In this document: positions 1 to 5,826 of the stretch, piece by piece
Numbering within the stretch: position 1 is the stretch's first letter
Layout of the letters: every line of letters starts with the position of its first letter
Source of the DNA: an uncultured Bacteroidales bacterium
GTDB lineage: Bacteria; Bacteroidota; Bacteroidia; Bacteroidales; UBA932
Length of the DNA: 17,045 bases
Assembly (NCBI GenBank): GCA_905234775.1
Contig: CAJOJC010000019.1
Coordinates: 1 to 17,045, forward strand
Direction: 5' to 3'
Notes under the pieces: generated by a model
The model's database searches: none
What the model saw: the letters and a program-made list of their open reading frames with translations, nothing else
What the model was told of the DNA's origin: nothing
Made by a program: the position numbers and the translations under genes

Positions 1-90
1 AACAACTCATACTAACCACATAATTAATAACACTAAAACTAATAACCAATAGGTTGACGGCTGAGAACCAGCTCTTACTCAACCCGAATA
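1..90 (-). other. Leader of a leftward gene cut by the window edge
   Basis: This stretch lies downstream of the leftward promoter at 91-120 and would be its 5' untranslated leader. A short potential hairpin (gctg/cagc arms, 60-72) is visible. An ATG on the minus strand at 8-10 opens a frame that runs off the window after three codons. It could be the start of the neighbouring gene, but that cannot be tested here. No RNA family or coding region is recognisable. Confidence 0.3.
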
Positions 91-120
91 CAAAGGTACA
101 ACATTTTATTTAATTTCAAA
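91..120 (-). promoter_or_regulatory. Bacteroidota-type promoter firing leftward
   Basis: On the minus strand a TTTG box (117-120) is followed after exactly 18 nt by TACCTTTG (91-98), which matches the Bacteroidota sigma-A consensus of TTTG near -33 and TAnnTTTG near -7. Transcription should start near position 85 and leave the window. The flanking DNA at 100-180 is very AT-rich and carries no gene. Confidence 0.65.
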
Positions 121-213
121 ATATTTTTAATAATTTTTTGAATTTTTTGTTAGATTGATTCTCAGGCTATTGGTCACGTAACAGATATCTGCGAGACGAC
201 GAGCGAAAACAAT

Positions 214-246
214 AAAAAAAAGAGCGACATAAAATCGCTCTTTTTT
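214..246 (-). terminator. Intrinsic terminator of the tRNA-Cys gene
   Basis: A perfect 7-bp stem (agagcga 221-227, tcgctct 235-241) with a 7-nt loop is flanked by an A run on the left and a T run on the right. On the minus strand it lies just past the tRNA 3' end and ends in a run of seven T. The flanking A and T runs make it potentially bidirectional, so it could also stop transcripts arriving from the left. Confidence 0.8.
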
Positions 247-247
247 G

Positions 248-318
248 AGGTGCCTAGCGGAATTGAACCGCTCTAACTGGTTTTGCAGACCAGTGCCTAA
301 CCTCCCGGCCCAAGCACC
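248..318 (-). tRNA. tRNA-Cys (anticodon GCA)
   Basis: The minus strand folds into a full cloverleaf of 71 nt. The acceptor stem is GGTGCTT paired with AGGCACC, the D stem GCC/GGC, the anticodon stem CTGGT/ACCAG with loop CTGCAAA, and the T stem AGCGG/CCGCT with loop TTCAATT. The anticodon is GCA, and the discriminator base is T, as is typical for tRNA-Cys. The 3' CCA is not encoded, so it must be added after transcription. It has its own promoter (328-357) and terminator (214-246), so it is a monocistronic unit behind the WYL regulator gene. Confidence 0.96.
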
Positions 319-327
319 ATGCGAGTG

Positions 328-357
328 CAAAGATAATCAAAATCTTTCAAAAACAAA
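328..357 (-). promoter_or_regulatory. Promoter of the tRNA-Cys gene
   Basis: On the minus strand a TTTG box (354-357) and TATCTTTG (328-335) are separated by 18 nt, an excellent match to the Bacteroidota housekeeping promoter. The -33 box directly abuts the stop codon of the upstream regulator gene (358-360). The start site should fall a few bases before the mature tRNA 5' end at 318, so the 5' leader is very short. Confidence 0.8.
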
Positions 358-1257
358 TTATCCCAAATACTTCGAAACATAATCTGCCACATAGGCGCTG
401 AATTCAGGGGAATCCAGAATCTGAGCGTCTGAGGCCACCCCCACATAGAAGCGGCATATTCCGGCGTAGTTATATATCTCAGTATCGAGAATCCAGCGGT
501 CACCCTGCTGTGTTAGGTCGTTTTCCGCCAGAGGGTGCTCTTCCACCAGGAGGTTTTTAGCCATAACACTGAGCGAGAGCCGGACGCGGCAAGGAGTCCT
601 CCCCGACATTCCGAACACGTCCAGGCCCTGCTTTTCGTGTTTGTCTTCGTTTGTCCATGGTTCGTCTTCGAGAAGCATCGCTTCCTGCATTCTGGAGACT
701 TTGAAGAGTTTGCTGCGGCCGTCCTGAAGATCGAAACCCCAGACGTCTATGTAGTTGGTAGTAAAACCGAAGGGTTCGATATAACGGTCGCGGACGGTGT
801 GTGAGTTACCGGACTCATAATTCTTCAGAACAACTTTCTTTTTCTCGCGTATTCCGTGGGCCAGGGTCTCTACGATATTTCTGAGCGAACGGCCGTCTAC
901 CAGATCTGCGATACCGGTACTGTCGTAGATAATAGCCAGTTTCTTCTGAAGATTTGCTTTAAGAGCGTTGGTCGGGTCGAGCCTGTCGATAAGGTTATTG
1001 ACAAGATGAGCCTCTTCGTCGGAGAAGTAGACGAGATTCTGGAACTCCGGGTAGTCCTCCGGCATACTCTTGAGCTTGTACACGTTGGGTGCAAGCTTCT
1101 CGACCACGAATCCACACTCCTTGAAGGTATCGATATACCTGTAGATGGACCTGTATGAGGTTTCCAGTTGCCGGGCGAGTTCGTCTACCGTATAATCGAC
1201 ACTCCCCGACATCAGCGCCATCAAACGCAAAAGTCTTTCTACTTTTGGCTGGTCCAT
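358..1257 (-). CDS. WYL-domain helix-turn-helix transcriptional regulator
   Basis: The protein has 299 residues. Residues 5-60 form an N-terminal winged helix-turn-helix (DELARQLETSYRSIYRYIDT). A middle helical linker follows, then a WYL-type ligand-sensing domain at about 135-195, recognisable from RYIEPFGF and GRSKLFKVSRM. The name-giving W-Y-L residues are not conserved: the matching stretch reads NYIDVWGFD. Members of this superfamily bind DNA and sense ligands such as nucleic-acid species or cyclic nucleotides; the ligand here is unknown. The gene is preceded by a 32-codon ORF in the same direction, separated only by a TA tract, with no Shine-Dalgarno sequence. The inverted repeat at 1417-1439 is a candidate operator and autoregulation is plausible. 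Family assignment is firm; the target is unknown. Confidence 0.85.
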   Translation of the reverse strand: MDQPKVERLLRLMALMSGSVDYTVDELARQLETSYRSIYRYIDTFKECGFVVEKLAPNVYKLKSMPEDYPEFQNLVYFSDEEAHLVNNLIDRLDPTNALKANLQKKLAIIYDSTGIADLVDGRSLRNIVETLAHGIREKKKVVLKNYESGNSHTVRDRYIEPFGFTTNYIDVWGFDLQDGRSKLFKVSRMQEAMLLEDEPWTNEDKHEKQGLDVFGMSGRTPCRVRLSLSVMAKNLLVEEHPLAENDLTQQGDRWILDTEIYNYAGICRFYVGVASDAQILDSPEFSAYVADYVSKYLG

Positions 1258-1276
1258 ACTATATATATATATATAT
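1258..1276 (-). repeat. TA dinucleotide tract between small ORF and regulator
   Basis: Eight TA units (1260-1275) plus flanking bases fill nearly the whole gap between the stop codon of the small ORF (1276-1278) and the ATG of the WYL regulator (1255-1257). It occupies the ribosome-binding position. Replication slippage there would change the stop-to-start spacing without altering either protein. It is also self-complementary. Confidence 0.85.
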
Positions 1277-1374
1277 TACTGCTCGTCAGCTTCTACAAAT
1301 TCAAGATCGAGGTCTTCGATAAACATTGCCACCTCTGCGCTGTTGCTGATCCAATCAATCATTTCTTTACTCAT
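1276..1374 (-). CDS. Small acidic 32-residue protein or leader ORF upstream of the WYL regulator
   Basis: ATG at 1372-1374 and TAA at 1276-1278 enclose 32 codons. The product starts MSKEMIDWISNSAEVA and ends EFVEADEQ; it is acidic and free of cysteine and proline. A purine-rich AGAAAGAA precedes the ATG by a few bases, and a TACCTTTG promoter element lies 28 bp upstream of it. It sits between the only visible promoter and the regulator, so it must be the first cistron of that transcript. It could be a real small protein, for example a partner of the regulator, or a translated leader coupling into the WYL gene. I do not recognise a family. The amino-acid composition looks protein-like (helical, amphipathic), but coding status rests on position and start context only. 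Confidence 0.55.
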   Translation of the reverse strand: MSKEMIDWISNSAEVAMFIEDLDLEFVEADEQ

Positions 1375-1401
1375 AACTGTTGTTCTTTCTGTTCAACAAT
1401 G

Positions 1402-1409
1402 CAAAGGTA
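1402..1409 (-). promoter_or_regulatory. -7 promoter element of the small ORF and WYL regulator operon
   Basis: TACCTTTG on the minus strand is a perfect TAnnTTTG element. At the normal 18-nt spacing the bases read AAGA rather than TTTG; the nearest TTTG is 24 nt away, inside the inverted repeat. A missing -33 box with a palindrome over that position suggests a regulated promoter. Confidence 0.6.
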
Positions 1410-1416
1410 TGCCCCG

Positions 1417-1439
1417 TTTTTGACAGTTCTTGTCAAAAA
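1417..1439. promoter_or_regulatory. Inverted repeat, candidate operator
   Basis: Perfect 9-bp arms tttttgaca and tgtcaaaaa surround a 5-bp spacer (gttct). The centre lies near 1428, where the -33 box of the promoter at 1402-1409 would be expected. It lacks a T run directly after its arms, so it is less likely to be a terminator. A homodimeric regulator is the natural binder. The WYL protein encoded downstream is the obvious candidate, but this is inference. Confidence 0.55.
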
Positions 1440-1461
1440 TATAAAATTTTAAAAAAAAGAC

Positions 1462-1489
1462 AAAAAAAAGCCCGGAACTTCCGGGCTTA
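1462..1489 (-). terminator. Terminator of the six-gene leftward operon
   Basis: The hairpin aagcccgga / tccgggctt (9 bp, loop act) lies a few bases after the TAA of the esterase gene and is followed on the minus strand by a run of eight T (1462-1469). This is a textbook intrinsic terminator. It separates the long operon from the promoter of the WYL regulator unit. Confidence 0.9.
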
Positions 1490-1491
1490 CT

Positions 1492-2313
1492 TTATTTTTT
1501 CTTCTGAGAGAACATCCATGGTAGGAAGTCCGGTTCGGATACCGCCGGATTCCAGGCATTGTGGCCCACTCCGGGATACTCTTTATACTCAACCGGAACT
1601 CCGCAGGAAAGAAGTTTCCAATACGCTACGCGCGAGCAGAACAGAGGAACCACAGGATCTGCGTCGCCGTGGTAAATACGGATATGGGTCTTGATATCGC
1701 CGGTAAGACGGTCGGGATTGATGGCGCCGCAAATAGGGACGGCAGCCGCGAACTTGTCCGGATGGCGTGCGATGATGTCGAAGGTGGCCATTCCGCCCAT
1801 CGAGAGACCCATCACATAGAGTCTGCGGGTATCTACCGGATACTTCTCGGCAAAGCTGTCTACAAGGTCCAGTACGGCCTTCATAATGTCCGTTTCAGGA
1901 GAATCCGCGGGCATATTGTCAAGGGTAAAGGAGTTACGGAACTGATAGGCCCAGAAATCCTTTTCAGGACACTGAGGAAAGATAGCATAGCAAGGGAAAT
2001 CCAGGCGGTTGACCGGGTTTGTAAATACCCTGGAACAGTGGACCAACTGCAGTTCATTATCGCTGCCCCGCTCTCCGGCTCCATGAAGGAACAAAACAAG
2101 CGGATACTTCTTGCCTTTTTCCAGAGTCAAAGGCTCGATATAACGGTAACGGAGAGTATCTGCGCCGTCATTGTAGACGGAACAGCCCGAAAGATATTCG
2201 GCCGAAGCCGGACCGAAAGCAGATGCGGGCAGAGTGTCGGGGGCTTTGCGAACGCCGCAGTTGCAGGAAACCGCCATCAGCAGACCTGCCAGGAGAATTA
2301 CGTGGTATTTCAT
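1492..2313 (-). CDS. Lipoprotein alpha/beta hydrolase, esterase/phospholipase type
   Basis: The protein has 273 residues with a lipoprotein signal peptide ending AVSC (lipidated Cys17). The catalytic triad of the alpha/beta-hydrolase fold is visible: nucleophile Ser171 in GLSMGG, Asp219 in HGDADPVVP and His251 in PGVGHNAW. The oxyanion-hole strand is LFLHGAGERG (75-83). The order and spacing resemble the prolyl-oligopeptidase-like and polyhydroxybutyrate-depolymerase/feruloyl-esterase group of secreted esterases. The substrate is probably an ester of a polysaccharide or lipid, but it cannot be told from sequence. It is the last gene of the operon, starting 13 nt after the rRNA methyltransferase in an AT-rich gap without a Shine-Dalgarno sequence, and it is followed directly by a terminator. 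Confidence 0.85.
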   Translation of the reverse strand: MKYHVILLAGLLMAVSCNCGVRKAPDTLPASAFGPASAEYLSGCSVYNDGADTLRYRYIEPLTLEKGKKYPLVLFLHGAGERGSDNELQLVHCSRVFTNPVNRLDFPCYAIFPQCPEKDFWAYQFRNSFTLDNMPADSPETDIMKAVLDLVDSFAEKYPVDTRRLYVMGLSMGGMATFDIIARHPDKFAAAVPICGAINPDRLTGDIKTHIRIYHGDADPVVPLFCSRVAYWKLLSCGVPVEYKEYPGVGHNAWNPAVSEPDFLPWMFSQKKK

Positions 2314-2326
2314 ATTATTTTAAAAT

Positions 2327-3514
2327 TTATTCTACGTACAGCAACAGACCCTTCAGATACTCTCCTTCAGGGTGATAGATATTGACGGCGTGATCCGCGG
2401 GCTGGCAGAGACGGTCGACGATACGTACCCTGCGGCCCACCTGGGCCGCTGCGCTGAACACAGCCAGCGCGAAAGCCTCTTTGTCTACTACCTGCGAACA
2501 GGAGAAGGTAAAGATGAGGCCGCCGGGCGCTACCTTCGCAATCGCGGCGGCGTTCAGCCGCTGATAAGCGCGCAGAGCGTTTCTCAGCACGCCGCGATGC
2601 TTGGCAAAGGCCGGCGGGTCTACTATCATAAGGTCGTACTTCCCTCCCTCACACTGACCGAGGAACTCGATAGCATCCGCCGTGAATGAGGTGTGGTTCT
2701 TAAGGCCGTTAAGGGCGACATTTCTGTCTACCATAGCCATCGCGCGCGCGGACGAATCGACCGAGTCGACATGGGCCGCGCCGGCGGCAAGGGCGTAGAT
2801 TGAAAAACCGCCAGTGTAGCAGAATAGGTTCAGGACATTTCTTCCGGCCGCATAGCGGGCGACGAGAGTGCGGTTCTCCCTCTGATCGAGGAAGAAGCCC
2901 GTTTTCTGGCCCTCGTCCCAGTTGACATAGAATTTGTGGCCGTTCTCGAGAACGACGGACTCTGAGCCGGTAAAGCCGGGAGCGGTATAGATGTAGCCGT
3001 CGATAAGGTCCAGTCCGGCCTTGAAGGGCGCCGTTCCGGAAGACTTGTCGTATACGGCCTTCAAGCGCTCGCCATAGACCGCCTGCAGCGCCTCGACAAT
3101 CTGGCGTTTGGCCCTGAACATGCCGGCGCTGTGGGCCTGCATGACGCAGACGCCGTCGTACCAGTCGATGATAAGGCCGGGAAGGCTGTCGCCTTCGCCA
3201 TGGACCAGGCGGTAGCAGTTAGTAAGCGGGGAGTCGACCAGCCCGAAGGCCTTACGGGCCTCGTAGGCCGCCCGGATAGAGTCGGTCCAGAAAGACTGGT
3301 CGAGGTTGTCCATCTCGAACGAGAGCATACGGACTGCGATCGACCCGATCTGATAGTGTCCGCAACCGAGCACAGAACCGTCGGAGGCCTGGACAGTCAC
3401 GACATCACCCTCGGCGGGCTTGCCGACTACCTGAGCGATAGCCCCGGAAAACACCCATGGGTGGAACCTCAGCAGGCTCCCTTCCCTATCTTTCTTTAAT
3501 ATTACCTTGCTCAT
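2327..3514 (-). CDS. rlmI: RlmI-like 23S rRNA cytosine-5 methyltransferase
   Basis: The protein has 395 residues, the usual length of RlmI (E. coli about 396). An N-terminal PUA domain (1-75, HPWVFSGAI) binds RNA. A Rossmann methyltransferase domain follows: FCYTGGFSIYALAAG contacts S-adenosylmethionine, DPPAF is motif IV, and the catalytic cysteine lies in FSCSQ. Family members make m5C1962 in 23S rRNA. The match runs from the first residues, so the start at 3514 is right even though it lies 29 nt inside the end of the exonuclease gene. The long overlap implies translational coupling. Exact target position in this organism is inferred from the family. Confidence 0.9.
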   Translation of the reverse strand: MSKVILKKDREGSLLRFHPWVFSGAIAQVVGKPAEGDVVTVQASDGSVLGCGHYQIGSIAVRMLSFEMDNLDQSFWTDSIRAAYEARKAFGLVDSPLTNCYRLVHGEGDSLPGLIIDWYDGVCVMQAHSAGMFRAKRQIVEALQAVYGERLKAVYDKSSGTAPFKAGLDLIDGYIYTAPGFTGSESVVLENGHKFYVNWDEGQKTGFFLDQRENRTLVARYAAGRNVLNLFCYTGGFSIYALAAGAAHVDSVDSSARAMAMVDRNVALNGLKNHTSFTADAIEFLGQCEGGKYDLMIVDPPAFAKHRGVLRNALRAYQRLNAAAIAKVAPGGLIFTFSCSQVVDKEAFALAVFSAAAQVGRRVRIVDRLCQPADHAVNIYHPEGEYLKGLLLYVE

Positions 3515-4124
3515 CCAATTTAAGCGGATTCTTAACCGTTTCCTGAAGTTTCAGATACATCTCCCTGCATACCCAGGCATCAGTAGCAGCGTAGAGTTGC
3601 TGGGCTGGAGACAGTTTGTCGGCCTCCCAATTTGAGAGCTGCTGGGTCTTGGAGATTCTGATCCCAAGGATAAGGCCGGCCATTTTCTTGACACTTTTGT
3701 CTTTGATACCCCACTCCCAACCTATTTTCTGAAGGTCTACGAAGTTTTTCCCCTCAAACGGAGCAAGCCTCTGAAGGCAACGGACGTCATCTCCGGACGC
3801 GGCTCCGACCTTGATTATGTCGGGATCGGAAAGGATATAGCGCAGACGGCGCCTGAGGCCCATCTTGCAGACTCTGAAAAGGAAAGCCTTGTCAGGTCCT
3901 GAAAGCTGAAGAAGAGCGACTCCGCGATGAGGGTGATGGGGCTCGAACACCGGACGTGTTTCAGTATCGAAACCCAGTATCTTCTGCTTACGGAGGTACT
4001 GAACGGCCTTGTAGTATTCTATTCCGGGGGCATCGATGACGACAATCTCTCCCTTGAACGCTTCCAGCGGGAGCTTCTCCAATTCCTCCGGAGTAATAGA
4101 CTGTTTAAAAGAGTTATCTGTCAT
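3486..4124 (-). CDS. DEDDy 3'-5' exonuclease, RNase D / WRN-exonuclease type
   Basis: The protein has 212 residues and consists of a single DnaQ-like exonuclease domain. Motif I is GFDTET (Asp53, Glu55), motif II is GDDVRCL (probably Asp113), and motif III is YAATD (Tyr178, Asp182). All four metal ligands and the tyrosine are present, so it should be active. It lacks the HRDC domains of classical RNase D and so belongs to the short 3'-5' exonuclease group common in Bacteroidota. It overlaps the lipoprotein gene upstream by 11 nt and rlmI downstream by 29 nt. The coupling to an rRNA modification enzyme suggests a role in RNA maturation, but DNA as a substrate is not excluded. Confidence 0.88.
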   Translation of the reverse strand: MTDNSFKQSITPEELEKLPLEAFKGEIVVIDAPGIEYYKAVQYLRKQKILGFDTETRPVFEPHHPHRGVALLQLSGPDKAFLFRVCKMGLRRRLRYILSDPDIIKVGAASGDDVRCLQRLAPFEGKNFVDLQKIGWEWGIKDKSVKKMAGLILGIRISKTQQLSNWEADKLSPAQQLYAATDAWVCREMYLKLQETVKNPLKLDEQGNIKER

Positions 4125-5103
4125 CTGAATCAGTCAGGATAAACTCTGAATCTTCATTAAGAATAGCGTTGTAGCTCTCCAATTTCGGATAAGCCACTCT
4201 GTGTGTAAATATATTGCGACGGCGCATGGCCTTGAAGCAGGCCTCGCTGACGACTTCTCCAGGAGCTATGACCTTCACCCGAGGGAAACGAACCCTGATT
4301 GAATCTGCGCGTACTGAATAATCGTCCAAAAGCAATACGTCGATGGCCTGGGCCTTCACTACACTTACGCTGTCAAGAACGGCCTCCTTGGGGAAGACGC
4401 CCACCAAACTGCCTTCAAAGACAGTCTGATACTTGAAATACTCCTCATACAGTTCAAATGGCTTTGAAGAGACGATTCCGACTCTGGTGTCTTCATTGCC
4501 GGCGATCTTCTCTGTCATAAGGTCAATCGGGAAGAAAACGGCATCCGCGATATGGAACTCGCGAAGCAGAGAATCCAGGTCGTACTTACCATAAGAAGCC
4601 ATCGCAGACGAAGTCAGAACCAGAACTTTACCCTTGGATTTATGAGAGTATGAGCTCATATCCGCCAGAGTCCTGTAGCTGAGGGTATCCAGGCTGGCAA
4701 GCGCTGCTTTGACAGTCAACTCCCTCAAGCGGGTCGCACCTTCCTCAGTCTTATAACTACTCAGAGGACTTGCGTCCTTCAGGATTACACGGCTGATCAC
4801 TTCACCGCTGAAGTCGAGCAGGGAGTCGCGAATGGGCCTTGCATCGACATTGTCGAAGTTATCCGACAGGAAGAGGGAAAGCGACAGTGGGGTCACTTCC
4901 TCCTGAGGGCCGCAGATAACGATGTTGCCGTCTGCGTCTTTTGGCTTGAAAGAGCCCAGGAGGTGATGGCCTGGATTTGATTTATCCTGGATAAGGTCCG
5001 ACACAAACTGTATCACGGGCCTTTCCGATTCCACCTTGGGCTGGCAGCCGCAGAGGCAGAATAGCGGGACAAGCAGGGCTATGGAAGTTCTTCTGATATT
5101 CAT
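4114..5103 (-). CDS. Lipoprotein of unknown function
   Basis: The protein has 329 residues. A signal peptide with an LCGC lipobox (Cys20) marks it as a lipoprotein; the acidic residues after the cysteine (CQPKVESE) leave surface display possible. I do not recognise the family. The body alternates predicted strands and helices (KVLVLTSS at about 159, RVGIVSS at about 207, AIDVLLLDD at about 273, RVKVIAPGEVV at about 294). That pattern is compatible with a two-lobed periplasmic-binding-protein-like fold, as in sensor domains of LacI-type proteins; this is a fold-level guess. The ATG directly abuts the stop of pssA (TAA ATG), and the end overlaps the exonuclease gene, so all three are co-translated. 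Confidence 0.8.
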   Translation of the reverse strand: MNIRRTSIALLVPLFCLCGCQPKVESERPVIQFVSDLIQDKSNPGHHLLGSFKPKDADGNIVICGPQEEVTPLSLSLFLSDNFDNVDARPIRDSLLDFSGEVISRVILKDASPLSSYKTEEGATRLRELTVKAALASLDTLSYRTLADMSSYSHKSKGKVLVLTSSAMASYGKYDLDSLLREFHIADAVFFPIDLMTEKIAGNEDTRVGIVSSKPFELYEEYFKYQTVFEGSLVGVFPKEAVLDSVSVVKAQAIDVLLLDDYSVRADSIRVRFPRVKVIAPGEVVSEACFKAMRRRNIFTHRVAYPKLESYNAILNEDSEFILTDSDDR

Positions 5104-5823
5104 TTAGACTTTGAAAACTGCGTAAACGAGGTTTTTAAGAATATAAAGCACACATGAGATAACCACGGCCAGAGACCAGTCGTGTCTTAACAGAAGCACT
5201 ACGGCAACTATCACGGCTATCTCGACTATGAAGGATACTCTCTTTAGCAAGACTGTCTTTGTATCGCCTGCCGCTATCTTCATCGAGAACATGGGTATCT
5301 CGCAGACGAGCAGCGCGCAAAGGACAACCGTCAATACAGGCACGAAGACCAGTCCCCCGCTGAGGGTCGCGAGCAGCGATGCGGGTTCATGGGCTACGAA
5401 CCAGCAGAGCGAACCGCACAGCAGCGCAGCGACCGGGGTCGGAAGACCCACAAAACTCATGTGTTGGCGAGGGTCGACATTGAACTTGGCGAGCCTCAGG
5501 CCCGAAAACACTGCCAGAAGCAGCGGAACCAGGCACCATGCACTCGAAGAGAAACTGCAGGTCTTCATCAGGTTATAGAGCATGACCGACGGCAGGACGC
5601 CGAAACTGACCATATCGCTCAGCGAATCGAGCTCCTTTCCAAGCTCGGAATAAGCGTCCAGCGCACGGGCCGCGAGTCCATCGCAGAAATCGAAGATGGC
5701 GGCAGCAAGCATCAGCGGGAACGCCAGCCAGATCTTGCCCTCAAGGGCGAATACCACTCCTAGCACGCCCGAAGCGAGCCCGAGGGAGGTGATAAAGTCC
5801 GGAATATACTTCTTCAGCGACAT
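5104..5823 (-). CDS. pssA: CDP-diacylglycerol--serine O-phosphatidyltransferase
   Basis: This integral membrane enzyme of 239 residues joins serine to CDP-diacylglycerol to make phosphatidylserine, the precursor of phosphatidylethanolamine. The full CDP-alcohol phosphotransferase signature D-x2-DG-x2-AR-x8-G-x3-D-x3-D is present at Asp45, Asp48, Gly49, Ala52, Arg53, Gly62, Asp66 and Asp70. About six hydrophobic helices follow the family pattern. It starts 3 nt after the peptidase gene and ends directly against the lipoprotein start, so it is the second gene of the operon. No phosphatidylserine decarboxylase gene lies in this window. Confidence 0.93.
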   Translation of the reverse strand: MSLKKYIPDFITSLGLASGVLGVVFALEGKIWLAFPLMLAAAIFDFCDGLAARALDAYSELGKELDSLSDMVSFGVLPSVMLYNLMKTCSFSSSAWCLVPLLLAVFSGLRLAKFNVDPRQHMSFVGLPTPVAALLCGSLCWFVAHEPASLLATLSGGLVFVPVLTVVLCALLVCEIPMFSMKIAAGDTKTVLLKRVSFIVEIAVIVAVVLLLRHDWSLAVVISCVLYILKNLVYAVFKV

Positions 5824-5826
5824 CTT

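Noticed and set aside
535..1158. Plus-strand small frames of 89 and 100 codons
   Set aside because: They are shadows of the WYL regulator gene with no recognisable product.
1417..1439. Inverted repeat as a terminator
   Set aside because: The T and A runs are part of the arms rather than following the stem, it lies upstream of a -7 element, and the strong terminator at 1462-1489 already ends the upstream operon.
1561..2385. 274-codon open frame on the plus strand
   Set aside because: It is antisense to the esterase lipoprotein gene and the end of rlmI, both well supported, and its translation resembles no protein family.
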